Assembly (NCBI RefSeq): GCF_024172125.1
Contig: NZ_JAMZEA010000012.1
Location: 1 to 64,000 of the forward strand
Origin: Actinomadura rupiterrae
Lineage (GTDB): Bacteria > Actinomycetota > Actinomycetes > Streptosporangiales > Streptosporangiaceae
Direction: 5' to 3'
Length of the DNA: 64,000 nucleotides
In this document: positions 24,571 to 33,101 of the stretch, in pieces
Layout: each line of letters begins with the position of its first letter
How positions within the stretch are numbered: the first letter of the stretch is position 1
The notes under the pieces: model-generated
What the model was told of the DNA's origin: nothing
What the model saw: the letters and a program-made list of their open reading frames with translations, nothing else
The model's database searches: none
Position numbers and translations under genes: made by a program

Positions 24571-27243
24571 ATGCTTTCCACTGACGTCCGCTCGACCTTC
24601 CTGACCTTCTTCCGCGAGCGCGGCCACTTCCGCGTGCCGTCCAGCCCGCTGGTGCCGGACGATCCGACCCTGCTGCTGGCGAACGCGGGGATGAACCAGT
24701 TCAAGCCCTACTTCCTCGGCGAGCGCGAGCCCGGGCACCGGCGGCTGATGTCGGTGCAGAAGTGCGTCCGCACCACCGACATCGAGAACGTCGGCCGGAC
24801 GACCCGGCACGACACGTTCTTCGAGATGCTCGGGAACTTCGCGTTCGGCGACTACTTCAAGCACGAGATCATCCCGTGGTCCTGGGAGCTGCTGACCGGG
24901 CACTACGGCCTCGACCGGGACCGGCTGTGGGTCACGGTGTTCCGCGACGACGACGAGGCGGAGGCGATCTGGCGGAGCCTCGGCGTTCCGGCGGACCGGA
25001 TCCAGCGGCTCGGCATGGCCGACAACTACTGGTCGATGGGCGTCCCGGGGCCGTGCGGGCCGTCGTCGGAGCTGCACTACGACCGGGGGCCGGAGTTCGG
25101 GCCCGAGGGCGGCCCGGCGGTGGACGGCGAGCGCTACCAGGAGCTCTGGAACCTGGTGTTCATGCAGAACCTGCGCGGCGAGGGCACCGGCAAGGACGGC
25201 TACGAGGTGCTCGGGCCGCTGCCCGCGCGCAACATCGACACCGGGCTCGGCCTCGGGCGGCTCACCGCAATCCTCCAGGGTGTCGACACCGCGTGCGAGA
25301 CGGACATGATGCTGCCCGCGTTCCGGTTCGTCCAGGAGCGGGCGGGACGGGAGTACCCGGGACGGCACGGCGGCGAGGTCTCGACGTCCATGCGGGTGGT
25401 CGCGGACCATGCGCGGACGGCGGCGTTCCTCATCGCGGACGGCGTGCTGCCGTCCGGAGACGGGCGCGGGTACGTGCTGCGGCGGCTGCTGCGCCGCGCG
25501 ATCCGGCACGCGCGGCTGCTCGGCATCGAGGGGCCGCTGCTCGCGGACCTGACCGGACGCGTCGCGGACGGCCTCGGCGGCGAGTGGCCCGAGCTGGTCT
25601 CCGGCCGGTCGCTGATCGCGAAGGTCGTCTCGGTGGAGGAGGAGCGCTTCGACCGGACGCTGCGGCAGGGGTCGCGGCTGCTGGAGTCGGCGATTTCGAA
25701 ATCGTCCGGGAGCCTGCCGGGGCGGACGGCGTTCGAGCTGCACGACACCTACGGCTTCCCGATCGACCTGACCCTGGACGCGGCGCGCTCGGCGGGCCTG
25801 ACCGTGGACGAGGACGAGTTCGGACGGCTGCTCGAAGCGCAGCGCAGGCAGGCGCACGAGGCGAGCCAGGGCCGCAAGGGCGACGCGGTCGCGCGGCAGG
25901 ATCTCTACAGGGGCGTCCTCGCGCGGCATGGGCGCACCGAGTTCGTGGGGTACGACGGCACATCGGCGGAGAGCCGTGTCGTGGCGCTCCTAGATGGCTC
26001 GGAGTCGCGTACGCGCGCGCACGAGGGCATGACGGTCGAGGTCGTCCTGTCCCGGAGTCCGTTCTATGCGGAGGCGGGCGGGCAGGTCGGCGACACCGGG
26101 CGCGTCGTCACGCCGTCCGGGACGCTGGAGGTGCTCGACACCCGGCTCGGCCTGGACGGCCTGCACGTGCACACCGCGCGGGTCGTGGCGGGCGAGGTCG
26201 GCACCGGCGAGGAGGCGGAGGCGGTCGTGGACGCGGACCGGCGCGCGGCGACCGCGCGGTCCCACAGCGCGACGCACGTCCTGCACGCGATGCTGAAGCG
26301 GGTGCTCGGCGAGCACGCGGCGCAGCGCGGTTCGCGCGTGGAGCCGGGCCGGCTGCGGTTCGACTTCGCGCACTTCGGCGCGGTGACGGACGGCGAGCTG
26401 GCGACCGTCCGGACGCTGGTGAACGACTACCTCCTGGACGATCCGGACGTCCGCGTCTGGGAGGCGGACCGCGCGGCGGCGGAGGCGGCGGGCGCGGTCG
26501 CGCTGTTCGGCGAGAAGTACGGCGACCACGTCCGGATCGTGGACATCGGCGACGCGTCCCGCGAGCTGTGCGGCGGGACGCACGTCGGCCACGGCGCGCA
26601 GGCGGGCCCGGTGCACCTGCTCGGCGAGTCCTCGGTCGGCTCCGGCCTGCGCCGGATCGAGGCGCTGACCGGCCCGGACGCGCTGCGGCACTACGACCGC
26701 GAGGGCGAGCTGCTGCGGGAGCTGGCGCGGCTGCTGTCCGTCCCGGCGGACCAGGCGCCCGACCGGCTGCGGCAGCGGCTGGCGACGCTCGCGGAAGCGG
26801 AGCGCGAACTCACCGCGCTGCGTGCGGCGGACCTGTCGTCCCGCGCGTCCGTGCTGGCGAGGTCCGCGCAGCCCGCGTCCGGCGTCGTGCCTCACACGGG
26901 GCCGACCGGCGCGGTCGCGGCGGACGTCCTGGCGGTCTGCGCGCCCGTGGACGGAGTACCCGCGGATTCGCTGCGCGGGCTGGCGTCGGAGACGCTCGGG
27001 CTCATCCCCCGGCCCGGCGCAGTCGTGCTCGGCACGGTCGCGGACGGCAAGGCGCTGCTGGTCGCTGCGGTTTCGGAAGGGCTCGGCATCCAGGCGCGGG
27101 ACCTGCTCGGCGACGCGGCGCGCGTGGTCGGCGGCGGCGCGGGCGGACGCGGCCCGCTCGCGAACGCGGGCGGCCGCCGCACGGACGCCCTCCCCGAGGC
27201 GCTCGCGGTGGCGGCGCGGACCGTCCGGAACGTCCTCGGCTAG
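24571..27243 (+). CDS. alaS: alanyl-tRNA synthetase (possibly a second copy)
   Basis: The 890-aa class II synthetase charges tRNA-Ala. The catalytic domain has FRERGHFRVPSS, GMNQFKPYFLG and QKCVRTTDIENVGRTTRHDTFFEMLGNF. The editing domain carries the zinc motif HSATHVLH and ELCGGTHVGHGAQAGPV, followed by a coiled/C-Ala region with a Gly-rich end (GGGAGGRGPLANAGG). ATG 24571 lies 6 nt after GAGGG within a hairpin. The neighbours are not those of the usual actinobacterial alaS (ruvX, mltG), and several N-terminal residues differ from what I expect of the housekeeping enzyme, so a paralogue is possible. Confidence 0.92.
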   Translation: MLSTDVRSTFLTFFRERGHFRVPSSPLVPDDPTLLLANAGMNQFKPYFLGEREPGHRRLMSVQKCVRTTDIENVGRTTRHDTFFEMLGNFAFGDYFKHEIIPWSWELLTGHYGLDRDRLWVTVFRDDDEAEAIWRSLGVPADRIQRLGMADNYWSMGVPGPCGPSSELHYDRGPEFGPEGGPAVDGERYQELWNLVFMQNLRGEGTGKDGYEVLGPLPARNIDTGLGLGRLTAILQGVDTACETDMMLPAFRFVQERAGREYPGRHGGEVSTSMRVVADHARTAAFLIADGVLPSGDGRGYVLRRLLRRAIRHARLLGIEGPLLADLTGRVADGLGGEWPELVSGRSLIAKVVSVEEERFDRTLRQGSRLLESAISKSSGSLPGRTAFELHDTYGFPIDLTLDAARSAGLTVDEDEFGRLLEAQRRQAHEASQGRKGDAVARQDLYRGVLARHGRTEFVGYDGTSAESRVVALLDGSESRTRAHEGMTVEVVLSRSPFYAEAGGQVGDTGRVVTPSGTLEVLDTRLGLDGLHVHTARVVAGEVGTGEEAEAVVDADRRAATARSHSATHVLHAMLKRVLGEHAAQRGSRVEPGRLRFDFAHFGAVTDGELATVRTLVNDYLLDDPDVRVWEADRAAAEAAGAVALFGEKYGDHVRIVDIGDASRELCGGTHVGHGAQAGPVHLLGESSVGSGLRRIEALTGPDALRHYDREGELLRELARLLSVPADQAPDRLRQRLATLAEAERELTALRAADLSSRASVLARSAQPASGVVPHTGPTGAVAADVLAVCAPVDGVPADSLRGLASETLGLIPRPGAVVLGTVADGKALLVAAVSEGLGIQARDLLGDAARVVGGGAGGRGPLANAGGRRTDALPEALAVAARTVRNVLG

Positions 27244-27255
27244 CCCGCCCGCTCC

Positions 27256-27294
27256 CCGGTCAGCGGCCGGTCGCCGCACCCGGCCGCTGACCGG
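27256..27294. terminator. hairpin terminator
   Basis: A perfect 15-bp stem (27256-27270 with 27280-27294) and a 9-nt loop lie between convergent alaS and the alcohol dehydrogenase gene. Confidence 0.8.
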
Positions 27295-27305
27295 TGAGCT
27301 CCGGG

Positions 27306-28343
27306 TCAGTTGGGGACGATGACGGCGCGGCCGTTGACCTTGCCTTCGTGGAGGCGCTGGTACGCGAGCGGCGCCTCGTCGATGGAGTAGGTCTCGACGT
27401 GGACGTCCACCGATCCGGCGCGGGCGAGGTCGAGCACCTCGATCAGCTCGGCGCGGCTCCCCCAGTACGGCGCCCGGACGGACGCGTCGTACGCGATCGA
27501 CCCGAACCCGACGCTGGCCGCGCCGCCGCCGATGCCGACGATCGCGACGTCGGCCTCGACACCTGCGACGCCGGTGGCGGTCGCGGTGGTCGGCGGCGCG
27601 CCGACGAAGTCGAACACGGCCTGGGCGCCGAGCCCGCCGGTCAGCTCGCGGACGCGCGCGACCGCCGAGGCGTCCGATGTGACGACCTCGTGCGCGCCGA
27701 CCGTCCGGGCGAGGTCGAGCTTCTCGTCCGACACGTCCAGCGCGATCACGCGGGCCGGGGACAGCGCCCGGAGCAGCTGGATCGCGACGTGCCCGAGCCC
27801 GCCCGCGCCGATGACCACGGCGGTGCTGCCGGGCACCAGGCGCGGCAGCGCGCCCTTGATCGCGTGGTACGGCGTCAGGCCCGCGTCGGTCAGCGGGACG
27901 CTCCGCACCGGGTCGAGGCCGCCCAGCGGGACGAGGTGGCGCGGCGCGTCCACCAGCAGGTACTCGGCGAGCGCGCCGGGGGCGCCGAGGCCGGGCGGGC
28001 GGATGCCGAGCGCGGCGGCCCGCAGGCAGTAGTTCTCCTTGCCCTGCGCGCACATCGTGCAGGTCCCGCAGCCCCACGGCCCGTACACCGCGACGGGCTC
28101 GCCGAGCACCAGGCCGGTGACGCCCGCGCCGAGCTTCGCGACCGTGCCCGCGCCCTCGTGGCCGAGGGTCAGCGGGAGCTTGAGCCCGGTCTCCTCCGGC
28201 GGATGGCTCATCACCGCGAAGTCCGAGTGGCACACCCCCGCGGCCGTCACCTTCAGCAGCACCTGGCCGGGGCCCGGCTCCGGGTCCGGTACCTCGACGA
28301 CCTCGGGAAACGTGCCGAACTCGCGATATTGGACAGCCTTCAT
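27306..28343 (-). CDS. zinc-dependent alcohol dehydrogenase (MDR family)
   Basis: The 345-aa product is a medium-chain dehydrogenase/reductase oxidising or reducing alcohols/aldehydes with NAD(P). Catalytic zinc ligands are Cys38 (GVCHSD), His62/Glu63 (LGHEGAGTV) and the later Asp/Cys position. Structural-zinc cysteines lie in GCGTCTMCAQGKENYC. The Rossmann motif is VVIGAGGLGHVAIQLL, and an acidic Asp follows in ALDVSDEK, favouring NAD. ATG 28343 overlaps the tetR stop codon (ATGA), so both genes are coupled and the TetR protein probably controls this enzyme. The substrate is unknown. Confidence 0.93.
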   Translation of the reverse strand: MKAVQYREFGTFPEVVEVPDPEPGPGQVLLKVTAAGVCHSDFAVMSHPPEETGLKLPLTLGHEGAGTVAKLGAGVTGLVLGEPVAVYGPWGCGTCTMCAQGKENYCLRAAALGIRPPGLGAPGALAEYLLVDAPRHLVPLGGLDPVRSVPLTDAGLTPYHAIKGALPRLVPGSTAVVIGAGGLGHVAIQLLRALSPARVIALDVSDEKLDLARTVGAHEVVTSDASAVARVRELTGGLGAQAVFDFVGAPPTTATATGVAGVEADVAIVGIGGGAASVGFGSIAYDASVRAPYWGSRAELIEVLDLARAGSVDVHVETYSIDEAPLAYQRLHEGKVNGRAVIVPN

Positions 28344-28936
28344 GCTCTTCCCCCCAGTTCGGCGGCGAGCACGTCGAAGGCGCGGCGGGCCGACTCCTGC
28401 GGGCCGCCGTCCTCCTCCGGGTGCTCCTGCCACCATCTGATCGCGGCGCGCAGCGCCCCCGCGCACGCGGCCGCCAGTACGACCGGGCGCAGGTCGTCCG
28501 CGCCCAGCCGGTCCGCGAAGATCTCGGCCGTCCGGTCCTCGGCCGCGGCGATGACGCGCTGGTAGGCGGCCTCCGCCGGGGCCTCGGCATGGACGGTCCG
28601 GAGCAGCTCCGCGCGCGCCTCGTGCGGCGCGCCCGATCCGAGCCAGTCGAGGACCGCGTTCCGGTAGGCGACGACCGGACGCTCGTCCGCCGGCCGCGCC
28701 GCGAGCGCCGCGTTGATCCGCGCGCAGTCGTCCCGGACGGGCTCGACCAGCGCGTCCTCGCGGCCCGCGAAGTACCGCGAGAACGTCCGGCGGGACACCC
28801 CGGCCCGGTCCGCGATCTCCTGGACGGTCAGCGCCCGGAAGCCGCGCTCGGCGACGATCTCCAGGGCCGCCGCGGCGAGCGCCGCCCGCGTCCGCGCCAC
28901 CCTGCGCGCCCGCGGTCCGGACTCCGCAACACTCAC
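28340..28936 (-). CDS. TetR-family transcriptional regulator
   Basis: The 198-aa product has an N-terminal HTH (TVQEIADRAGVSRRTFSRYFAGREDAL) and a helical ligand-binding domain ending WWQEHPEEDGG. GTG 28936 is the only sensible start. GGAG is only 2 nt away, too close to work, but TAGCGT (28943-28948 on the minus strand) sits 6 nt before the start codon, so the mRNA is probably leaderless. A palindrome at 28959-28973 just upstream of that -10 box is a likely autoregulatory operator. It is first in an operon with the alcohol dehydrogenase. Confidence 0.92.
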   Translation of the reverse strand: MSVAESGPRARRVARTRAALAAAALEIVAERGFRALTVQEIADRAGVSRRTFSRYFAGREDALVEPVRDDCARINAALAARPADERPVVAYRNAVLDWLGSGAPHEARAELLRTVHAEAPAEAAYQRVIAAAEDRTAEIFADRLGADDLRPVVLAAACAGALRAAIRWWQEHPEEDGGPQESARRAFDVLAAELGGRA

Positions 28937-28942
28937 ATCTCC

Positions 28943-28973
28943 ACGCTAGCTCGCAAACTGTCCCATCGGGACA
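28943..28973 (-). promoter_or_regulatory. tetR promoter -10 box and palindromic operator
   Basis: TAGCGT on the minus strand (28943-28948) is the -10 hexamer. TGTCCCATCGGGACA (28959-28973) is a perfect 6-3-6 palindrome placed across the -35/spacer region, where a bound TetR dimer would block RNA polymerase. Confidence 0.6.
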
Positions 28974-29049
28974 CGAGCCCCCCTGACCCACACCGCCCGC
29001 CCGCGCATCTGCGCCGACACCGCCGGACGGGATAGACTGCCGCGTGCTG

Positions 29050-29124
29050 CGGGCTGTAGCGCAGTTTGGCTAGCGCACCGCCTTTGGGTGGCGGGGGTCG
29101 CCGGTTCGAATCCGGCCAGCCCGA
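29050..29124 (+). tRNA. tRNA-Pro (anticodon TGG)
   Basis: The 75-nt sequence folds into a full cloverleaf. Acceptor stem CGGGCTG/CAGCCCG with discriminator A; D-stem GCGC/GCGC; anticodon stem CCGCC/GGCGG with loop TTTGGGT (anticodon TGG); T-arm GCCGG-TTCGAAT-CCGGC. CCA is not encoded. Confidence 0.95.
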
Positions 29125-29242
29125 CGGACGAGGCGCGGCGGGGGCCCAGAGGTCTCCGCCCGCCTCCGCCCGGTATCGAAGCGGCGACCGGTCCGAAAAC
29201 CCGGTACGCTACGGTTGCGGCCGAGGCGAGAGCCCGGCGCAC

Positions 29243-29316
29243 GCGGATGTAGCTCAATGGTAGAGCCCTAGTCTTCCAAACTAGCTACGCGGGTTCGATT
29301 CCCGTCATCCGCTCCA
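29243..29316 (+). tRNA. tRNA-Gly (anticodon TCC)
   Basis: Acceptor stem GCGGATG/CATCCGC with discriminator T and an encoded CCA (29314-29316); D-stem GCTC/GAGC; anticodon stem CTAGT/ACTAG with loop CTTCCAA (anticodon TCC); T-arm CGGG-TTCGATT-CCCG. The body is 71 nt. It lies 118 nt after tRNA-Pro; no gene lies between them. Confidence 0.95.
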
Positions 29317-29323
29317 GAACGCG

Positions 29324-29353
29324 AAAACGGCGGCCATTCGGCCGCCGTTTTTT
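29324..29353 (+). terminator. Rho-independent terminator after the tRNA genes
   Basis: AAAACGGCGGCC (29324-29335), loop ATTC, GGCCGCCGTTTT (29340-29351), then further T residues. It is one of the few hairpins here with a true U-tract, and it faces a leftward gene ending 12 nt away. Confidence 0.9.
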
Positions 29354-29364
29354 CGTTTCTCGCA

Positions 29365-31854
29365 TCAGGCCGTCGGGGGCTGGAGGAGGGCCTGGCCGGC
29401 CGCCCGGTGCTCGGCCGCGGCGGGCGGGTCGGTCTCGGCCAGGACGGCCGCGATGCCCTCGTGGGCCAGGGCCTCCTCGTGCCGGTATCCGACCGCCGGC
29501 GCCAACTCAAGGGCCTCGCGGTGCAGGCGCAGGGCCTCGTCCGGCAGGCCCGCCAGGCGGCAGGTCTCGCCGTAGCCGTTGAGGAAGTGGATCTTCCAGT
29601 GCTCCTCGAACAGCTCGTCCAGCAGGGCGAACGCCTGGCGGTGGCTGGCGAGGGCCTCGTCGTACCGGCCCATCCGGCGCAGGGCCACGCCGAGGCAGTT
29701 GAGGCACCACGCCTCGTTGTGCTTGTGGCTGTCCTCGCGGGCGAGTTCGAGGGCCTGGTTGAGGTGGTCGGTCGCCTCGTCGGGGTTCTCGTGGGCGATG
29801 GCGACGCCGAGCGTGATGCGGGCCGTGAGCGTGGACGGCCAGGCAGGATCGGAACTGGTCAGATCGAGCGCCTCGCGGGCAAGGCGGGCGGCGTCGTCGC
29901 TGAAGCCGAGCTGTTGGAGGGCCCATGCCTCGTAGGCCGTGGCGTGGGCCTTTCCGGTGACCGAACCGATGCTCTCGTAGAGCTTCCCGGCCTGGCGGAA
30001 AAGGTCCAGGGGTTCTTCGACGTGGCCTTCGTCCCAGAGGAGGAAGGCCCGGCGCATGGTCAGCTCGGCCAGTGACCAGGTGTCACCGGTCCGGGACACC
30101 AGGGGCTCGGCCGCGTCGTAGGCGGCGTGGGCCTCGGCCATGCGTCCCGCGTTGTAGCGGGCGAAGCCGAGGTCGCTGTGCGCTTCGGCGAGGCGGCGCG
30201 GGTCGTCCAGGCGCTCGGCGGCGTCCAGGGCGCGTTCGAACAGGCCGTTCAGGTGGGTGGTGCCGCAGCGGCGGGCGAAGTACGCGCGCATGAAGCGCGG
30301 CAGCTCGCACGCGTGGACGTCCGCGCCGGACGCTACGGCCGTGTCGAAGACCGTCATCAGGTTCGTGTACTCGGTGCCGAACCAGAAGAGCGCCGCATGC
30401 TTGTGCTGGAACGTCGGGAGTTCGGCCGGTGCCTCGCCCGCAGTGGGCGGCTGGCTCCGAGACAGGTAAGGCATCGCCGATTCGGCGGACGCCGCCGCGT
30501 GGACGTAGTAATCGAGGACGCGCTCCAGCGCACGGTCGCGGTCGGCCTGCGAATCGTGCTCCGCGGACGCTCGGCGGGCGTGCGCGCGCACGAGGTCGTG
30601 CAACCGGTAGCGTCCCGCCGCGGGCTGCTGGACGAGGTGGGCGTCGAGCAGGTCCTCCAGCATCGTCCGGGCGGTGCGCAGGGGGACGTCCGCGACGGCC
30701 GCCGCCACGTACTCGTCGAAGGACGACCCGGGCAGCAGCCCCAGCAGGCGGAAGAAGCGGCGCTGCGCCCGGTCGAGCTGCCGGACGGACATGTCGAAGG
30801 CCGTGTCGAACTCGCTCGGCCCCTCGGCCATGCGCTCGACGAGGATGCCGACCGTCCAGCCGGGGCGGTGCCGGAGGCGCGCGGCGGCCAGGCGCAGGGC
30901 CAGCGGCAGGTGCCCGCACAGCCGCAGCACCTCGGCGGTGTTCTCGGGCTCGCGGGCGAGCCGCCCTTCCGGACGGGCCGCCTCGCCGCTCGCGCGGGCG
31001 AGCAGCTCGGCGCTCTCGGCCGGGGACAGCACGTCCAGCGAGACCGGCGGCACCTCGTCCAGGCCGAGCAGGCGGTTGCGGCTGGTGATCAGCGCGACGG
31101 ACTCCCCCGCGCCCGGCAGCAGGTGCCGGACCTGCCCGGCGTCCGCGGCGTTGTCCAGGACGACCAGCGCCCTCCGGGTCGCCAGCTCCGCGCGCCAGCA
31201 GGCGGCGAGCGGCTCGATGCCGCCCTCCTGCGGGATCTTCTCGGACGGGACGTCCAGCGCGGCGAGCAGCGTCCGCAGCGCCATGTCCGGGTCGAGCGGC
31301 TCGCGTCCCTCGGTGAAGCCGTGCAGGTCGAGGTAGAGCTGGGCGTCGGGATACTCGGAGGTCAGCCGGTGCGCGGCGTGCACGGCCAGGCAGGTCTTGC
31401 CGACGCCCGCCATCCCGTCGACCGCGACGAGCCGGTCCGTCCGGACCGCCTCGACCACGGCGGCGAGCGCGTCCTCGCGCCCGGTGAAGTCGGGCACGTC
31501 GCGCGGCAGGTCGTTGCGGGGCGGGCGCGGCGCCCCGGCGGGCGGCGACGGCGGCTGCACCTGGCGGCTGGTCTTCGGCGGCGCGGGCAGCGGGCTCCCG
31601 GCCCGCTCCCACAGCGGACGCAGCGGACGCGGGTCCCGCTTGACCAGCCGGCACAGCGCGACGACCGCGGGCCACGGCGGGACGGTCTGCCCGCTCAGGT
31701 ACCGCGACAGCGAGGACGAGCTGAGCCCGGCGTCCCGCGCGAGCGCCCGGACGCCGCGACCGGACAGCTCCTGGACGAGCCGCAACCGCTCGGCCAGCTC
31801 GTCCTGCGGGGCGGCCGCCCCCGCACCGGACCCCGTGCGCTGCTCTGAAACCAC
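29365..31854 (-). CDS. XRE-STAND-TPR regulator (AfsR-like without SARP domain)
   Basis: The 829-aa product starts at GTG 31854, 5 nt after AGAGG; an ATG at 31932 is an alternative. An N-terminal XRE-type HTH (about 17-75, ALARDAGLSSSSLSRYLSGQT) is followed by a Pro-rich linker and an NB-ARC ATPase: P-loop GMAGVGKT with Lys153, Walker B ALVVLDNAA, sensor ITSRNRLLGL and GLPL-like CGHLPLALRLA. TPR repeats fill the C-terminal 350 residues. Such STAND proteins act as ATP-dependent signalling regulators of secondary metabolism or development in actinomycetes. It is divergent from the AhpD-like gene. Confidence 0.88.
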   Translation of the reverse strand: MVSEQRTGSGAGAAAPQDELAERLRLVQELSGRGVRALARDAGLSSSSLSRYLSGQTVPPWPAVVALCRLVKRDPRPLRPLWERAGSPLPAPPKTSRQVQPPSPPAGAPRPPRNDLPRDVPDFTGREDALAAVVEAVRTDRLVAVDGMAGVGKTCLAVHAAHRLTSEYPDAQLYLDLHGFTEGREPLDPDMALRTLLAALDVPSEKIPQEGGIEPLAACWRAELATRRALVVLDNAADAGQVRHLLPGAGESVALITSRNRLLGLDEVPPVSLDVLSPAESAELLARASGEAARPEGRLAREPENTAEVLRLCGHLPLALRLAAARLRHRPGWTVGILVERMAEGPSEFDTAFDMSVRQLDRAQRRFFRLLGLLPGSSFDEYVAAAVADVPLRTARTMLEDLLDAHLVQQPAAGRYRLHDLVRAHARRASAEHDSQADRDRALERVLDYYVHAAASAESAMPYLSRSQPPTAGEAPAELPTFQHKHAALFWFGTEYTNLMTVFDTAVASGADVHACELPRFMRAYFARRCGTTHLNGLFERALDAAERLDDPRRLAEAHSDLGFARYNAGRMAEAHAAYDAAEPLVSRTGDTWSLAELTMRRAFLLWDEGHVEEPLDLFRQAGKLYESIGSVTGKAHATAYEAWALQQLGFSDDAARLAREALDLTSSDPAWPSTLTARITLGVAIAHENPDEATDHLNQALELAREDSHKHNEAWCLNCLGVALRRMGRYDEALASHRQAFALLDELFEEHWKIHFLNGYGETCRLAGLPDEALRLHREALELAPAVGYRHEEALAHEGIAAVLAETDPPAAAEHRAAGQALLQPPTA

Positions 31855-32036
31855 CGCGACCTCTGTGTCCCGCTGGAGAAGAAACTTCTCGAACCGTATC
31901 TTCGCTGGTCGAGACGGTAGCAGCTGTCCCATGGTGTCCCACGGGGATCGTCCCGCGCGGCCCGCCCGGCTGGAATAGGGCCATGCCCCGAGCACGGGGC
32001 GGACGGAACGCGAAACCCCTGGTAGAGGAGACCGAA

Positions 32037-32492
32037 ATGCAGGCTCGCATGCAGAACCCGGCCATGGTCCTGTCCGGCGCGATGAAGCCGATCCAGGAGC
32101 TGTTCAAGGCCGTGCACACCGGCGGCGTGGACGAGCAGACCCTCGAACTCGTCCACCTGCGCGTCAGCCAGATCAACGGGTGCAGCGCGTGCGTGGACGC
32201 CGGCGTGAAGGGCGGCCGCAAGGCGGGTGTGAGCGAGGAGAAGCTGGCCACCACCGCCGCCTGGCGCGAGGCGCCGTACTTCTCCGAGGAGGAGCGCGCG
32301 GCGCTGGCCCTGGCCGAGGCCGCGACCCGGCTGGCCGACCGTCCCGACTCCGTGAGCGACGAGATCTGGGACGCGGCCGCCACCTACTTCGACGAGAAGC
32401 AGCTCGCCGCGATCGTCATGATGATCAGCGTGACCAACCTGTTCAACCGGCTGAACGCCACCACCCGGCAGATCGCCGGCGCCTGGGGCTGA
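32037..32492 (+). CDS. carboxymuconolactone decarboxylase/AhpD-like protein
   Basis: The 151-aa helical protein has the AhpD-type redox motif Cys49-Ser-Ala-Cys52 (QINGCSACVDAG) preceded by LELVHLRVSQ and followed by a helical bundle ending LFNRLNATTRQIAGAW. Family members are alkylhydroperoxidase-like thiol peroxidases or reductases. ATG 32037 follows GAGGAG by 6 nt. It precedes a DUF1801 gene on the same strand by 103 nt with a triple 24-bp repeat between them. The two are probably co-transcribed. Confidence 0.9.
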   Translation: MQARMQNPAMVLSGAMKPIQELFKAVHTGGVDEQTLELVHLRVSQINGCSACVDAGVKGGRKAGVSEEKLATTAAWREAPYFSEEERAALALAEAATRLADRPDSVSDEIWDAAATYFDEKQLAAIVMMISVTNLFNRLNATTRQIAGAWG

Positions 32493-32506
32493 GCCGCCCG
32501 GTCCTT

Positions 32507-32578
32507 GTCCTTACCGAACGTCCACACCGAGTCCTTACCGAACGTCCACACCGAGTCCTTACCGAACGTCCACACCGA
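32507..32578 (+). repeat. 3 x 24-bp perfect tandem repeat
   Basis: Three identical 24-bp units (32507-32530, 32531-32554, 32555-32578), each containing TTACCGAACGTCCACACCGA, lie between the AhpD-like gene and the DUF1801 gene and end just before the latter's ribosome site (GAGGAG). The unit is a multiple of three and its frame (SLPNVHTE per unit) stays open, but I see no translated gene there. Confidence 0.95.
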
Positions 32579-32595
32579 GAGCGAGGAGAACGGCC

Positions 32596-33042
32596 ATGGC
32601 CGCGAAGAACGAGTCCGAGGGCTTCACCACCGAGGAGCGCGCCGCGATGAAGGAGCGCGCCAAGGAGGTGCGGTCCGCCAAGCGCCGCACGTCCGCCGCC
32701 GAGAAGGCCGCCGAGGCCGAGCAGGAGGTGCTGGCGAAGATCGCCGAGTTCCCCGAGCCGGACCGGGGCATGGCCGAGCGCGTTCACGCGATCGTCAAGG
32801 AGAACGCGCCGGGCCTCGCGCCGAAGCTCTGGTACGGGATGCCGTCCTACGCCCTGGACGGCAAGGTCGTCTGCTTCTTCCAGAACGCCGACAAGTTCAA
32901 GGCCCGGTACGCCACGCTCGGCTTCAACGACAGCGCGCGGCTCGACGACGGGACGATGTGGCCGACCGCCTACGCCCTGACCGAGCTGACCGAGGCGGTC
33001 GAGGCGCGGATCGCCGAGCTGGTGAAGCGCGCGGCGGGCTGA
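32596..33042 (+). CDS. DUF1801/YdhG-like protein
   Basis: The 148-aa product has a charged Ala/Lys/Glu-rich N-terminal helix (about 1-50) followed by a DUF1801 domain (MAERVHAIVKENAPGLAPKLWYGMPSYALDGKVVCFFQN). This fold is shared with the bacterial frataxin-like iron chaperone Fra and with YdhG. ATG 32596 follows GAGGAG by 7 nt. The arrangement with an AhpD-like peroxidase suggests an oxidative-stress or metal role, but this is inference. Confidence 0.85.
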   Translation: MAAKNESEGFTTEERAAMKERAKEVRSAKRRTSAAEKAAEAEQEVLAKIAEFPEPDRGMAERVHAIVKENAPGLAPKLWYGMPSYALDGKVVCFFQNADKFKARYATLGFNDSARLDDGTMWPTAYALTELTEAVEARIAELVKRAAG

Positions 33043-33088
33043 ACGGCCGTATGTGGCCGACTTCCCGCGTCAACCCCGCACGCGTTGT

Positions 33089-33094
33089 TAGCGT
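33089..33094 (+). promoter_or_regulatory. -10 box, leaderless promoter of the binding-protein gene
   Basis: TAGCGT ends 7 nt before ATG 33102 and no Shine-Dalgarno is present, the geometry of an actinobacterial leaderless transcript. Confidence 0.55.
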
Positions 33095-33101
33095 GCGCGC
33101 C

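Noticed and set aside
32505..33101. Small repeat-containing frame starting at the 24-bp repeats and reading into the binding-protein gene
   Set aside because: It runs out of frame through the DUF1801 gene. The lipoprotein signal and promoter support ATG 33102 instead.
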